Assembly: GCA_963824645.1 (NCBI GenBank)
Contig: CAWGQC010000012.1
Span: 124,001-188,000 of the forward strand
Reading direction: 5' to 3'
Source of the DNA: Bog-756 sp963824645
Lineage (GTDB): Bacteria; Actinomycetota; Acidimicrobiia; Acidimicrobiales; RAAP-2
Length of the DNA stretch: 64,000 nucleotides
The notes below the pieces were generated by a model. The model worked only from the letters and a program-made list of their open reading frames with translations. It was not told where the DNA came from and ran no database searches. Shown here piece after piece: positions 35,741-44,924 of the stretch; positions within the stretch are counted from its first letter, which is position 1; every line of letters begins with the position of its first letter. The translations under genes were made by a program, and so were the position numbers.

Positions 35741-37648
35741 GTGGTGACCCGACCCCTACCCGGCTCCATCCCCGACAGCCCTGGCTCGTACCAATTCGTG
35801 GACGGCGAGGGGCGGGTGCTCTACGTGGGCAAGGCCAAGTCCCTCCGACAGCGCATCCCCGCCTATTTCCAGGATCCGTCGGTCCTCCCTCCCCGGACGG
35901 CTCAAATGGTGGCCCAGGCCGACCATGTCGAGTGGATGGTGGTAGACGCCGAGGCCGAAGCGCTGCTGCTCGAACACAACCTCATCAAGCAATTCCAGCC
36001 CCGCTACAACGTCCGGCTCAAGGACGACAAGAGCTACCCCTGGCTGGCGGTGACCGTAGAGGACACCTGGCCCCGTCCGGCCGTCGTCCGCGGACGCAAG
36101 CGGAGCGGCGTCCGCTATTTCGGGCCCTACCCCAACGTGGGGGCCATTCGCGACACGCTCGATCTGCTGCTGCGTTCGTTCCCCGTCCGCACCTGCTCCG
36201 ACGCAAAGTTCCGGCGGCACGAGCGGCTCGGACGACCCTGCCTGATGTACCACATCGAACGGTGCTCCGGCCCCTGTGTGGGAGCTGTCGACCATGACGC
36301 CTACGACCAGATGGTCTCCGACCTCATGGCCTTCCTCAGCGGTGACACCGCTCCCCTCGAGAGGGGCCTCGAGACGGCCATGCGCCAGGCCTCCACCGCC
36401 CTGGAGTTCGAACGGGCGTCGGTGCTGCGGGACAAACTCGAGGCGGTGCGGGCCGCCGACGCCGTTCGCCAGATGGAGTTGCGCCATCCCGAGGACCTCG
36501 ACGTGTTCGGGGTGGCCGAGGACGATCTGGAAGCGGCCATCCAGGTGTTCCATGTACGCCGGGGCAAGGTGGTGGGGCGCTCGGCCCTGTTCGTCGACAA
36601 GGTCGAGCAGCTCGACCGAAGCCAGCTGATGGCCAGGGTCCTGGTCGATGTTTACGCCGACCCACCCTCCGGTGTTCCCGGCCAGATTCTGGTTCCGTCG
36701 CTGCCCGAGGACGCGCCGGCGGTCACCGAGTACCTGACCGAGCGGCGGGGTGGTCCGGTGGTGGTGCGGATCCCGCTGCGGGGACCCAAACGGGCTCTCC
36801 TCGAGACGGTCGAGCACAACGCCGGGGAAGCGTTCGTGCGCCACCGGCTGCACCGCACGGCCGACCACAACAGTCGGGCCCGTGCCCTCGAATCGCTCCA
36901 GCGCGACCTGGGCCTTCCCCAGGCACCGCTACGTATCGAGTGCTACGACATGAGTCATCTGCAGGGGACCGACTACGTCGGTTCCATGGTGGTATTCGAG
37001 GACGGGTTGCCCAAAAAGAGCGACTATCGCCACTACCGGGTGACCACCGTGGACGGCAACGACGATTACGCAGCCATGGAAGAGGTTCTGACCCGTCGGC
37101 TCAAGGCCCTGGTGGCCGAAGATGACCCTGACCCGACGGCCGGGCCCAAAAAGCGGCGATTCGCCTACCCGCCTCAGCTGCTGTTGTTGGACGGTGGGCT
37201 CGGTCAGCTCGGCGTCGGCATCAGGGTGCTGGAGTCGATGGGGTTGGCCGACCGGATCCCCATCGCCGCTCTGGCCAAGAGCTTCGAGGAGGTCTACCGA
37301 CCGGGGAGCTCGGTCCCCATTCGACTGCCCCGCCAGTCCGAAGGCCTCTACCTGCTCCAGCGGCTACGCGACGAAGCCCATCGCTTCGCGGTCTCGTACC
37401 ACCGGACGCTACGAGGCAAGCGGATGGTGGTGGGTGCTCTCGACAGCATCAACGGACTCGGTCCGAAACGCCGGTCTCGCCTGGTCGAGCAGTTCGGCGG
37501 CCTGACCGGACTGCGGAACGCCTCCCGGGACGAGCTGCTGGGCGTATCGTGGTTACCGGCCGAGGTGGGGGCGGCCGTCTTCGATCGGTTACATACGCCC
37601 TTGGTGGTAGACGGGAACGCCATGAATCGCACAAAGGTGGATCGGTGA
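35741..37648 (+). CDS. uvrC: excinuclease ABC subunit C
   Basis: Dual-incision nuclease of nucleotide excision repair, 635 residues. The N-terminal GIY-YIG domain reads PGSYQFVDGEGRVLYVGKAKSL (the first motif is GSY rather than GVY) with LEHNLIKQFQPRYNVRLKDD. A UVR domain (RQASTALEFERASVLRDKLEAV) for UvrB contact follows at about 205-240. The RNase H-like nuclease half begins IECYDMSHLQGTDYVGSMVVF and contains LLLLDGGLGQLG. C-terminal helix-hairpin-helix motifs include INGLGPKRRSRLVEQFGG. The stop codon overlaps rapZ. GTG 35741 or 35744 fits the family start. Confidence 0.96.
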   Translation: MVTRPLPGSIPDSPGSYQFVDGEGRVLYVGKAKSLRQRIPAYFQDPSVLPPRTAQMVAQADHVEWMVVDAEAEALLLEHNLIKQFQPRYNVRLKDDKSYPWLAVTVEDTWPRPAVVRGRKRSGVRYFGPYPNVGAIRDTLDLLLRSFPVRTCSDAKFRRHERLGRPCLMYHIERCSGPCVGAVDHDAYDQMVSDLMAFLSGDTAPLERGLETAMRQASTALEFERASVLRDKLEAVRAADAVRQMELRHPEDLDVFGVAEDDLEAAIQVFHVRRGKVVGRSALFVDKVEQLDRSQLMARVLVDVYADPPSGVPGQILVPSLPEDAPAVTEYLTERRGGPVVVRIPLRGPKRALLETVEHNAGEAFVRHRLHRTADHNSRARALESLQRDLGLPQAPLRIECYDMSHLQGTDYVGSMVVFEDGLPKKSDYRHYRVTTVDGNDDYAAMEEVLTRRLKALVAEDDPDPTAGPKKRRFAYPPQLLLLDGGLGQLGVGIRVLESMGLADRIPIAALAKSFEEVYRPGSSVPIRLPRQSEGLYLLQRLRDEAHRFAVSYHRTLRGKRMVVGALDSINGLGPKRRSRLVEQFGGLTGLRNASRDELLGVSWLPAEVGAAVFDRLHTPLVVDGNAMNRTKVDR

Positions 37649-38496
37649 GCGAATACCTGGTGGTGACCGGCATGTCGGGGGCCGGTCGGTCGACGGCGGC
37701 GGCCACGCTCGAGGACCTGGGCTGGTTCGTCATCGACAACATGCCCTCGGCCCTCATCTCCAAGGTCTCCGAACTGGTCGACGGGGCCGGATCGGAGATG
37801 GAGCGGGTGGCTTTCGTCATCGGTCGGGGGGGCGGCGACCTCGATGACGTCCTGCCCGCAGTGGACGCCCTGGAAGCCGGGCCCAACCGGGTGCGCATCC
37901 TCTTCCTCGACGCCGCCGACGATGTCCTCATCCGGAGGTTCGAGGGCACCCGACGTCGACACCCTCAGGCGGCCCGCGGGGTGATCGACTCCATCGCCGA
38001 CGAGCGCCTCTTACTCGGTGGTCTGCGGGATCGGGCCGATCTGGTTATCGATACCGGCGAGCTCAACACCAACCAGCTGCGCACCAGGCTCATGGAGGTG
38101 TTCGGCGCAGAGGAGCCGGGGGGCACCATGCAGACCTCCCTCATCTCCTTTGGGTTCAAGCACGGTGTGCCGCTCGATGTCGACCTCATGTTCGACTGTC
38201 GGTTCCTCCCCAATCCCTACTGGATCGACTCGCTGCGGAGCCACAGCGGGCTCGAACCCGAGGTCAGGAAATACGTGCTGGAACGCCCGGAGACAACCGA
38301 GTTCCTGGACAAACTGGACGATCTGTTGTGCATGTTGATCCCCGCCTACATGCGGGAGGGAAAGTCCTATCTGACGGTGGCCATGGGCTGTACCGGCGGT
38401 CGGCACCGCTCGGTGGTGCTGGCTGAGGAGTTGGGGCGTCGACTGGACGCCAGAGGCCTTCCTGCCAACGTCTTCCACCGGGACGTCGAGCGGTGA
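37645..38496 (+). CDS. rapZ: RNase adapter RapZ / nucleotide-binding protein (YvcJ family)
   Basis: 283-residue P-loop protein. The N-terminal motif is VVTGMSGAGRSTAAATLEDLGWFVIDNMP. The usual lysine of Walker A is arginine here, as I recall for other actinobacterial members. The C-terminal domain has SFGFKHGVPLDVDLMFDCRFLPNP and TVAMGCTGGRHRSVVLAEEL, the binding region for glucosamine-6-phosphate and RNase E adaptor function in E. coli. In Gram-positive bacteria its role is less clear. GTG 37645 overlaps the uvrC stop (GTGA) with AAAGGTGG upstream, and the gene overlaps yvcK in the same way, so the three genes are coupled. Confidence 0.94.
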   Translation: MSEYLVVTGMSGAGRSTAAATLEDLGWFVIDNMPSALISKVSELVDGAGSEMERVAFVIGRGGGDLDDVLPAVDALEAGPNRVRILFLDAADDVLIRRFEGTRRRHPQAARGVIDSIADERLLLGGLRDRADLVIDTGELNTNQLRTRLMEVFGAEEPGGTMQTSLISFGFKHGVPLDVDLMFDCRFLPNPYWIDSLRSHSGLEPEVRKYVLERPETTEFLDKLDDLLCMLIPAYMREGKSYLTVAMGCTGGRHRSVVLAEELGRRLDARGLPANVFHRDVER

Positions 38497-39380
38497 ACCG
38501 TCCTTCTGACCGCGGTGGGCCCCATCCCAAGGTGGTGGCCATCGGGGGCGGTCACGGTCTGGCGGCCACCCTTCGGGCCGTGCGGACCTACACCGACGAG
38601 GTGACGGCCATCGTTTCGGTCGCCGACGACGGCGGGTCCTCGGGCCGTCTCCGCCAGCTCCTGCAGATCATTCCGCCCGGCGATCTGCGCAAGTGCCTGG
38701 TGGCCCTGGCCGAACCGGGTTCGCTCCTGGCCGCGGCCTTCGAGTACCGGTTCAGTGACGAAGAGTTGGAGGGGCACTCGCTGGGCAACCTGATTCTGGC
38801 CGGTCTGATCGACGGTGCCGGCGATCCTGTGGCCGCCCTGGACGAGGCCTGTCGTCTGCTCGGCGCACGCGGTCGCGTCCTGCCGGCCACCATCGACCCG
38901 GTGGTACTGAAAGCGGACGCCGCCGGTGGTTCGGTGGCCGGCCAAGTGGCGGTCATGGGCACCGACAACATACGAACGGTGTCGCTGGTGCCGGCTGATC
39001 CCGCCCCACCGGCGGACGCAGTGGCAGCCCTCGACGGCGCCGATCAGATCGTGCTGGGACCGGGCTCGCTGTTCACCAGTGTGTTGGCCGCAGCCGTGGT
39101 CCCCGAAATACTGGCCGCCGTCAACCGGGCCCCGGCCCCGAAGGTCTACGTGTGCAATCTCCGTCCCCAGGTCCCCGAGACGGAGGCTTTCGATGTCGGG
39201 ATGCACGTCGATGCGCTGGTTGCTCATGGAATCCATGTGGACGTTGTGGTCTGCGACACGGCCGCAATTTCCTTGGGTGACACCCGTCTTCGCCTGGTCG
39301 ATCGTGCCCTGGCCCGCCCTAACGGTATGGCCCACGACCCCGCCAAACTGGCGTCAGCCCTCTCTGATCTGCTCGGATAG
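38493..39380 (+). CDS. yvcK: gluconeogenesis factor YvcK (CofD-like family)
   Basis: 295-residue cytoplasmic protein that binds UDP-sugars and is needed for normal morphology and gluconeogenic growth in Bacillus; the mycobacterial homologue CuvA acts in cell-wall metabolism. VVAIGGGHGLAATLRAVR is the N-terminal nucleotide-binding loop, followed by IVSVADDGGSSGRLR and GHSLGNLILAGL, all diagnostic. IVLGPGSLFTSVLAA is also conserved. GTG 38493 overlaps the rapZ stop (GTGA). The gene normally following, whiA, is absent; only 117 bases separate this stop from gap. Confidence 0.94.
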   Translation: MNRPSDRGGPHPKVVAIGGGHGLAATLRAVRTYTDEVTAIVSVADDGGSSGRLRQLLQIIPPGDLRKCLVALAEPGSLLAAAFEYRFSDEELEGHSLGNLILAGLIDGAGDPVAALDEACRLLGARGRVLPATIDPVVLKADAAGGSVAGQVAVMGTDNIRTVSLVPADPAPPADAVAALDGADQIVLGPGSLFTSVLAAAVVPEILAAVNRAPAPKVYVCNLRPQVPETEAFDVGMHVDALVAHGIHVDVVVCDTAAISLGDTRLRLVDRALARPNGMAHDPAKLASALSDLLG

Positions 39381-39470
39381 CGGTATCGCAGGCGTCGATG
39401 GCCTAGCCTGTACCGGGCCCAAAGGGGCAGCGGGACAGGAGCGATCCGGCACGATTTTGCCGGATGTAGG

Positions 39471-39476
39471 TAGACT
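39471..39476 (+). promoter_or_regulatory. -10 box TAGACT of the glycolytic operon
   Basis: TAGACT lies 21 bases upstream of gap ATG 39498. The short leader contains GAGGAACAGAGGG, a ribosome binding site, so this transcript is leadered, unlike uvrB and uvrA. It would drive gap, pgk, tpiA and possibly secG. The -35 element is not clear. Confidence 0.5.
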
Positions 39477-39497
39477 GAGGGTTGAGGAACAGAGGGC

Positions 39498-40523
39498 ATG
39501 ACCGTACGAGTCGGCATTAACGGTTTCGGGCGCATTGGTCGCAACTATCTGCGAGCGGCACGTTCGTTGGGGGCTGACGTCGAAGTCGTAGCCATCAACG
39601 ACCTCACCTCGGCGGAGATGCTGGCCCACCTGCTGCGCTATGACTCCACCCACGGACGGTTCGACAGCGCCATCACCGTGGGCGACGCCGCCATCGTGCT
39701 CGATTCGGGTTCCGTCGCCGTGCTGGCCGAGCGTGATCCCAAAGCACTGCCCTGGGACAGCCTCGGTGTCGAGGTGGTCATCGAATCGACCGGACTGTTC
39801 ACCACCCGGAACGCGGCGGCCGCCCACCTCGAGGCGGGGGCGGCGCGGGTCATCATTTCGGCACCGGCCAGCGATGTCGATGCCACCTTTGTGGTCGGTG
39901 TCAACGACCAGGATTTCGATCCGACCAAGGATTTCGTCGTTTCCAACGCCTCCTGTACGACAAACTGTTTCGTCCCCATGGTCAAGGTTCTCGACGACGC
40001 CTTCGGCATCGACAGCGGAATGATGACGACCGTCCACGCCTTTACCAATGACCAGAACCTGTTGGACCTGCCCCACAAAGATCTTCGGCGGGCTCGTGCC
40101 GCGGCCGTCAACATCGTCCCCACGTCGACCGGAGCGGCCCGGGCCACCGGTCTGGTCCTCCCGGACATGTTGGGGAAGCTGGACGGCAGCTCGTTGCGGG
40201 TGCCGATTCCCGACGGTTCGATCACCGACTTCACCGCGGTCCTGCCGGGGACGGTCACCGTGGGCGAGATCAATGCCGCCTTTATGGCTGCGGCCTCGGC
40301 GGGGCCTTTGGCCAATGTGCTCGTCTACACCGAGGACCCCATCGTCTCCTCGGACATCGTCGGCAGTCCGGCATCGTGCACGTTCGACGCCGGCCTGACT
40401 ATGGTGATGCCGTCGGCCTCTGGGTTCACTCTGGCGAAGGTCGAAGGCTGGTACGACAACGAATGGGGCTATGCCAACAGGCTGGTCGATCTCTCGCTGA
40501 TTATTGGTGGTTCCGGCACCTGA
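39498..40523 (+). CDS. gap: glyceraldehyde-3-phosphate dehydrogenase, type I
   Basis: NAD(P)-dependent oxidation of glyceraldehyde-3-phosphate in glycolysis. The 341-residue protein starts VRVGINGFGRIGRNYLRAA, the Rossmann dinucleotide site, and has the catalytic cysteine in NASCTTNCFVPMVK. The catalytic histidine is in MTTVHAFTNDQNLLDLPHKD, and the phosphate site STGAARATG is present. The C-terminal WYDNEWGYANRLVDL is typical. It is the first gene of gap-pgk-tpiA-secG. The start is supported by GAGGAACAGAGGG. Confidence 0.97.
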   Translation: MTVRVGINGFGRIGRNYLRAARSLGADVEVVAINDLTSAEMLAHLLRYDSTHGRFDSAITVGDAAIVLDSGSVAVLAERDPKALPWDSLGVEVVIESTGLFTTRNAAAAHLEAGAARVIISAPASDVDATFVVGVNDQDFDPTKDFVVSNASCTTNCFVPMVKVLDDAFGIDSGMMTTVHAFTNDQNLLDLPHKDLRRARAAAVNIVPTSTGAARATGLVLPDMLGKLDGSSLRVPIPDGSITDFTAVLPGTVTVGEINAAFMAAASAGPLANVLVYTEDPIVSSDIVGSPASCTFDAGLTMVMPSASGFTLAKVEGWYDNEWGYANRLVDLSLIIGGSGT

Positions 40524-40538
40524 GAGGGGCTGGGCCTC

Positions 40539-41795
40539 ATGTCACGAGATTCGAGGGGGACCACAGACAATGAATCCGAAGCAATGAGTGAGGCGCCGGC
40601 CAATCCACTGCTGGACGGGCTTCCTCTTCTGGACGATCTCACCGATCTGTCCGGCGCCAGCGTCTTAGTGCGGGCGGACTTCAATGTCCCCCTGCAATTT
40701 TGCGCCGATGGCCCGTCGGTAATCACCGACGATTTCCGGATCCGAGCCGCATTGCCCACCCTTCAGTACCTCCTGGCCCAAGGGGCCAAGGTCACGGCCT
40801 GCACCCATTTGGGCCGCCCGGGCGGGGTCCCGGACGCTCAGTGGGACCTCGGACCGGTGCGTGAGGAGCTGGCTGCCCTGGTTCCGTCGGTCGAGCTGCT
40901 GGAGAACCTGCGCTTCGATCCGGGCGAGAAGGCCAATGATCCGAGTTTTGTGGAGAAGTTGATCAACGGCCACGATGCCTATGTCAACGACGCCTTCGGT
41001 GTTTCCCATCGTCACCACGCCTCGATCGTTGGTCCACCCGCCCGTCTGCCCAGCGCAGCCGGATTTCTCCTCCAGCGGGAGATCGAGGTATTGGGCGGTC
41101 TCCTCGGCTCCCCGTCCCCTCCGTTCGTGGCCGTGGTGGGAGGGGCCAAGGTGGCGGACAAGATTGGTGTGCTCAAGGCACTTCTGGAACGGGTGGACAC
41201 CCTGGTGGTCGGGGGTGGGATGGGCTACACATTTTTGGCCGCGGCCGGTCACGACGTGGGCGCCTCCCTCATCGACGTGGAACGGATCCCGGATTGTGCG
41301 GCTCTTCTCCAGTCGGACAAGCAGATCCTGCTCCCCACCGATATCGTCGCCCTGGAGCCGGGGGCCGAATTCGGCGACGGGTGCTCTGACGGTGCTGTCC
41401 GGGTGGTCGGGGTGGACATCCCCCCAGGTTGGCAGGGGCTGGACATGGGCCCGGAGACGGTAGCCTCCTTCGCCCAAGTCATCGCCGGCGCCGGAACGGT
41501 GCTGTGGAACGGCCCCATGGGCGTCTTCGAGGACGAGCGCTTCTGCGCCGGCACCGCCGGTGTCGCCCGGGCCGTCGCCCAGTGCCAAGGCTTCACCGTT
41601 GTCGGTGGCGGTGACAGCGTTTCCGCCGTGCGTGGCCTGGGTCTCAAGGATCGGATCGATTACATCTCGACCGGGGGAGGAGCGTCCCTCGAGCTCCTTG
41701 AATACGGGGACCTTCCCGGGCTGGCGGCTCTGAGGGGTGCGTCCAACGCTCCTCCCCGTCTTTCGCTTTCGACCCCCAGTCATTTCGACCGGTGA
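40539..41795 (+). CDS. pgk: phosphoglycerate kinase
   Basis: ATP-generating step of glycolysis; 418 residues. SVLVRADFNVPL is the substrate-binding N-terminal motif, followed by TACTHLGRPGGVPDAQ and YVNDAFGVSHRHHAS. The nucleotide-binding C-lobe has VAVVGGAKVADKIGVLKAL, GGGMGYTFLAA and the end motif GGGDSVSAV and ISTGGGASLELLE. The N-terminus is about 30 residues longer than usual. ATG 40539 has GAGAGGGGCT upstream; ATG 40584 would shorten the extension by 15 residues. It lies 15 bases after gap and overlaps tpiA. Confidence 0.96.
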   Translation: MSRDSRGTTDNESEAMSEAPANPLLDGLPLLDDLTDLSGASVLVRADFNVPLQFCADGPSVITDDFRIRAALPTLQYLLAQGAKVTACTHLGRPGGVPDAQWDLGPVREELAALVPSVELLENLRFDPGEKANDPSFVEKLINGHDAYVNDAFGVSHRHHASIVGPPARLPSAAGFLLQREIEVLGGLLGSPSPPFVAVVGGAKVADKIGVLKALLERVDTLVVGGGMGYTFLAAAGHDVGASLIDVERIPDCAALLQSDKQILLPTDIVALEPGAEFGDGCSDGAVRVVGVDIPPGWQGLDMGPETVASFAQVIAGAGTVLWNGPMGVFEDERFCAGTAGVARAVAQCQGFTVVGGGDSVSAVRGLGLKDRIDYISTGGGASLELLEYGDLPGLAALRGASNAPPRLSLSTPSHFDR

Positions 41796-42586
41796 CGGAG
41801 ACGCCCACCCGCCGTCCTCTGATCAGCGGGAACTGGAAGATGAATTTCGACCACCTGGAGGCCTTGCACGCCGTTCGGGACCTCGGCCTGCGCCTGCAGT
41901 CGGGTGACGCCGGACCGGTGGATATTTCCGTGCATCCGCCTTTCACCGATCTGCGCACCGTGCAGTCGCTGATCGAACCGGAGGGGATTCCGGTTTCGCT
42001 GGGAGCGCAGAACTGCGCCATCGAAGATAGCGGCGCCTTTACCGGCGAGGTGAGCGCTGTCATGTTGGCCCGCTTGCACGTCGAATACGTGATCGTGGGC
42101 CATTCCGAACGCCGTCAACTCTTCGGGGAGGTCGACGAGGTGGTGGCGGCCAAGGTGCGGGCCGTGCTCCGCAACGGGATGACCCCGATCTGCTGTGTGG
42201 GCGAGAATTTGGAGGAGCGGGAGCTGGGCGTGACCAAGGAGCGGCTCGCCACCCAGGTTGAAATGGCCCTCAGTGCCCTTCCGGAGGATGCCGTGGCCGG
42301 CATGGTGGTGGCCTACGAGCCGGTCTGGGCCATCGGCACGGGCCGGGCGGCCAGTCCGGAGGACGCCCAGGAGGCGTGCAGTTGGATCCGCCAGACGGTA
42401 GGCACCTGTGTCGGCCCGGTCGCGTCCGATGCTGTGCGCATCCAGTATGGGGGATCGGTCAACGAGGAGAACGCAGAATCCCTACTCAGTTGTGCCGATG
42501 TGGACGGGGCACTGGTGGGCGGGGCCAGCCTTGATATGGCCGCCTTTGTCGCCATCGTCCGGGCCGCGGCCCGGTCCGGGCGATGA
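41792..42586 (+). CDS. tpiA: triosephosphate isomerase
   Basis: Interconverts dihydroxyacetone phosphate and glyceraldehyde-3-phosphate; 264 residues, TIM barrel. The catalytic lysine is in LISGNWKMNFDH, the histidine in YVIVGHSERRQLFGE, and the glutamate in VVAYEPVWAIGTGRAAS, which includes loop 6. The phosphate-binding IQYGGSVNEEN and DGALVGGASL are intact. GTG 41792 overlaps the pgk stop (GTGA). A standard length and complete set of active residues indicate a functional gene. Confidence 0.97.
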   Translation: MTETPTRRPLISGNWKMNFDHLEALHAVRDLGLRLQSGDAGPVDISVHPPFTDLRTVQSLIEPEGIPVSLGAQNCAIEDSGAFTGEVSAVMLARLHVEYVIVGHSERRQLFGEVDEVVAAKVRAVLRNGMTPICCVGENLEERELGVTKERLATQVEMALSALPEDAVAGMVVAYEPVWAIGTGRAASPEDAQEACSWIRQTVGTCVGPVASDAVRIQYGGSVNEENAESLLSCADVDGALVGGASLDMAAFVAIVRAAARSGR

Positions 42587-42632
42587 CTTTGCTAGCGTCT
42601 AGCCCGGTCCCGAGTCGAAGGAGAAGGATGCG

Positions 42633-42863
42633 GTGCTGACCGCCATCATTGTCATACTGCAGATCCTGGCCTCCTTTGCCCTGATCTTTCTCATCCTCAT
42701 GCACAGCGGGAAGGGCGGGGGACTCTCGGACATGTTCGGTGGGTCGGTGGGAACTGCGGCCGCCGGGTCGACGGTTGTCGAGAAGAACCTTGATCGGATC
42801 ACCGTCACGGTGGCCGTTATTTTCGCCTTCACCAACATCATCCTCATTCTCCGTCTGCAGTGA
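42633..42863 (+). CDS. secG: preprotein translocase subunit SecG
   Basis: Small membrane partner of SecYE, 76 residues. It has two helices, about 2-22 and 52-74, joined by the conserved glycine-rich loop SGKGGGLSDMFGG. GTG 42633 has AAGGAGAAGG at appropriate distance. The gene follows tpiA as in most actinobacteria. Its stop overlaps the following gene (GTGA), an unusual coupling between a translocase subunit and a solute-binding protein. Confidence 0.93.
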   Translation: MLTAIIVILQILASFALIFLILMHSGKGGGLSDMFGGSVGTAAAGSTVVEKNLDRITVTVAVIFAFTNIILILRLQ

Positions 42864-44680
42864 CCGAAAACGGCGCCGATCCTGTCGAGCGCCGTCCCCG
42901 GGTCGCCCTGCTTTGGCGCGAGCATCGCGCCCGGTGGACGTTGCCGCTTGTCATTATCGTGATCATCGGGCTGGTAGCCACCGTCGATCACCTCGATTCA
43001 CATCGGATCAGCCAGGTCGATGCCCAGGTCAAGCCGGCGTTGGTGGCGGCCACCGGCGGTGCGGTCACTGTCGCCCTCGACCAACCGTGGTCGGGGTTCA
43101 ATCCGAACACACCGGCGGGAGCCTCCTCGTCGACTCCTGCCCTGCTCGCGTCGGTGCTACCGAGCGCCTATGTGATCGACTCGAACGCCGTTCCGACGGT
43201 GAACGGCAATCTGCTCACCAGCGTCGAGGTCACCTCTACATCCCCCCTGACCATTCAGTACGTCATCAGCCCCAACGCCGTCTGGTCCGACGGCGTACCG
43301 GTCACCGCTGACGACTTCATCTATGCCTGGCAGTCTCAGCGCGGGGACGGCGTGGACATAGACGGACAGCCGGACCAGATCGCTTCCACACTCGGTTACC
43401 GGGACGTGGCCTCTATCACCCCCAGTCACAACGGCAAGACAGCCACGGTGGTGTTCTCGACGCCGTATACGGACTGGCGGGTCATGTTCGACCACATGGT
43501 TCCCGCCCACATCGCCCGCCGGGTCGGATGGAACACCGGATTCGATCATTTCGACCCGACGGTCGATATTTCGGCTGGACCGATGATGCTCCAGTCGGTT
43601 TCGACGAAGGGCGTGGCCGTTCTTGTCCGGAACCCGAAGTGGTGGGGGACACCCGCCATCGTTCACCGGATAACACTGACAGTCGCCCCCAACCAGGCAG
43701 GGTGGATGAGCGAGCTGGCCAGATCCAGTCGCAGTGTGGTCGAAGTGGACTCATTCGGCCTCCAGTCGCTCGATGCGGTGTCCTCCCTGCCCAACACGCA
43801 GAGCACGGTCAAGGCGTCCCCTGATCTGTTGCAGCTCAACTTCAACGTCACCTCACCGGTAGCCATGCACCAAGCTGCCCGCCAGGCCATAGGTCACGTC
43901 ATCGATCGGTCTGCACTGTTGGATCGAGTGTTCGGTTCCCTCGATCCAGCGCTGGTGGTCAATCAGGACCATTTGGCCGTGGCGTCGCAACCGAACTACC
44001 AGCAGTCGTCGGCAGCCGGCGAGTATGCCACCCCCGACCTGGCCACCACGAGCCGATTGCTCAAGAGCATCGGTTTCCATCAGGACGACGCCGGCGACTA
44101 CGTGGATGCGAACGGGAGACAGCTCACTTTGCGCATGGCCGTGGAAACGGGCAACCCGTGGATCGCCTCTGTGGCCACCCTGATCAGCGCGCAGCTGCGC
44201 GCCGCCGGTATTGCCGTAGTGGTTCAGCCGGTCAGCGGGATACTGGGCATGGAGAATGCAGCCGCCGCCAATTCGTATGACATGGCCCTGGTCACCGTGG
44301 TCGCCAGCCCCTTCCAGTCGGTGACGGCAGCGTGGTACACCGACGATCTAGGCCCTTCCAACTCCTTTGGCACCCAGAACTGGAGCAGAATGGCCGATCC
44401 GCAAGTGGACTCCCTGTTCATGCAGGCGTCCCAGGCTCTGAACCCGGTATCGGGCCAGACCATCTACGGGCAGATCGACGACCAGCTGTGGGATCAGATG
44501 ATCTCACTGCCGCTGTTTCAGGACCCGACCCTGGTGGCCAACGGGGTGCAGGTGGGAAATCTCCAGTACAGCGCATCGGAAGACGGAGTCTTGTGGAACG
44601 CGGCGGTATGGACGACCCTCAAGCCCGGGCCCCCGATCGGTGGGGGATCAGCCCACGAGGGGTCGAACACTCCGAGCTGA
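42860..44680 (+). CDS. membrane-anchored family-5 solute-binding protein (LpqW-like)
   Basis: 606-residue protein of the SBP_bac_5 family. It has a cytoplasmic N-terminus, one membrane segment (about 27-48, WTLPLVIIVIIGLVATVDHL), and no lipobox, so it is tethered by a helix rather than lipid. The extracellular part contains YVISPNAVWSDGVPVTADDFIYAWQ, the family signature, and downstream lobes. No permease or ATPase genes are adjacent. Among orphan family members, mycobacterial LpqW directs lipoarabinomannan synthesis rather than importing a solute; a similar role here, given the AftD-like gene at 23-27.6 kb, is inference. GTG 42860 overlaps secG by four bases. Confidence 0.82.
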   Translation: MTENGADPVERRPRVALLWREHRARWTLPLVIIVIIGLVATVDHLDSHRISQVDAQVKPALVAATGGAVTVALDQPWSGFNPNTPAGASSSTPALLASVLPSAYVIDSNAVPTVNGNLLTSVEVTSTSPLTIQYVISPNAVWSDGVPVTADDFIYAWQSQRGDGVDIDGQPDQIASTLGYRDVASITPSHNGKTATVVFSTPYTDWRVMFDHMVPAHIARRVGWNTGFDHFDPTVDISAGPMMLQSVSTKGVAVLVRNPKWWGTPAIVHRITLTVAPNQAGWMSELARSSRSVVEVDSFGLQSLDAVSSLPNTQSTVKASPDLLQLNFNVTSPVAMHQAARQAIGHVIDRSALLDRVFGSLDPALVVNQDHLAVASQPNYQQSSAAGEYATPDLATTSRLLKSIGFHQDDAGDYVDANGRQLTLRMAVETGNPWIASVATLISAQLRAAGIAVVVQPVSGILGMENAAAANSYDMALVTVVASPFQSVTAAWYTDDLGPSNSFGTQNWSRMADPQVDSLFMQASQALNPVSGQTIYGQIDDQLWDQMISLPLFQDPTLVANGVQVGNLQYSASEDGVLWNAAVWTTLKPGPPIGGGSAHEGSNTPS

Positions 44681-44780
44681 TCCTACTGATGGTCCTGGGC
44701 GAGGCCAGAAGTTGTGCAGACAGGAGGTCGCGCCGCGCTACCATGCCAGACGCCCCCGTAACCACATCGGGAGCCACTTC

Positions 44781-44864
44781 GTCGGAGTGGCGGAATAGGC
44801 AGACGCGCTAGCTTGAGGGGCTAGTGCCCGAAAGGGCGTGGGGGTTCAAGTCCCCCCTCCGACA
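44781..44864 (+). tRNA. tRNA-Leu (anticodon GAG), integration target
   Basis: Complete class II cloverleaf: acceptor GTCGGAG/CTCCGAC with discriminator A, anticodon stem CTAGC/GCTAG with loop TTGAGGG (anticodon GAG), long variable arm GTGCCCGAAAGGGCGT, and T arm GGGGGTTCAAGTCCCCC. CCA is not encoded (CCC follows). Its 3' part is repeated 10,227 bp downstream, so this is the attachment gene used by the adjacent element and was restored intact by integration. Confidence 0.96.
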
Positions 44865-44880
44865 CCCCATCCTGACCTGG
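44813..44880 (+). other. attL: tRNA-Leu 3' part and downstream bases
   Basis: Left copy of the 68-bp direct repeat. It covers the anticodon loop to the 3' end of the tRNA and continues through CACCCCATC and TGACCTGG. The right copy begins at 55040 in the same orientation. Confidence 0.85.
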
Positions 44881-44924
44881 CGTAATGCTCGTCCGGACAT
44901 CCGTTGATCGGTGAACGGCCGGCC

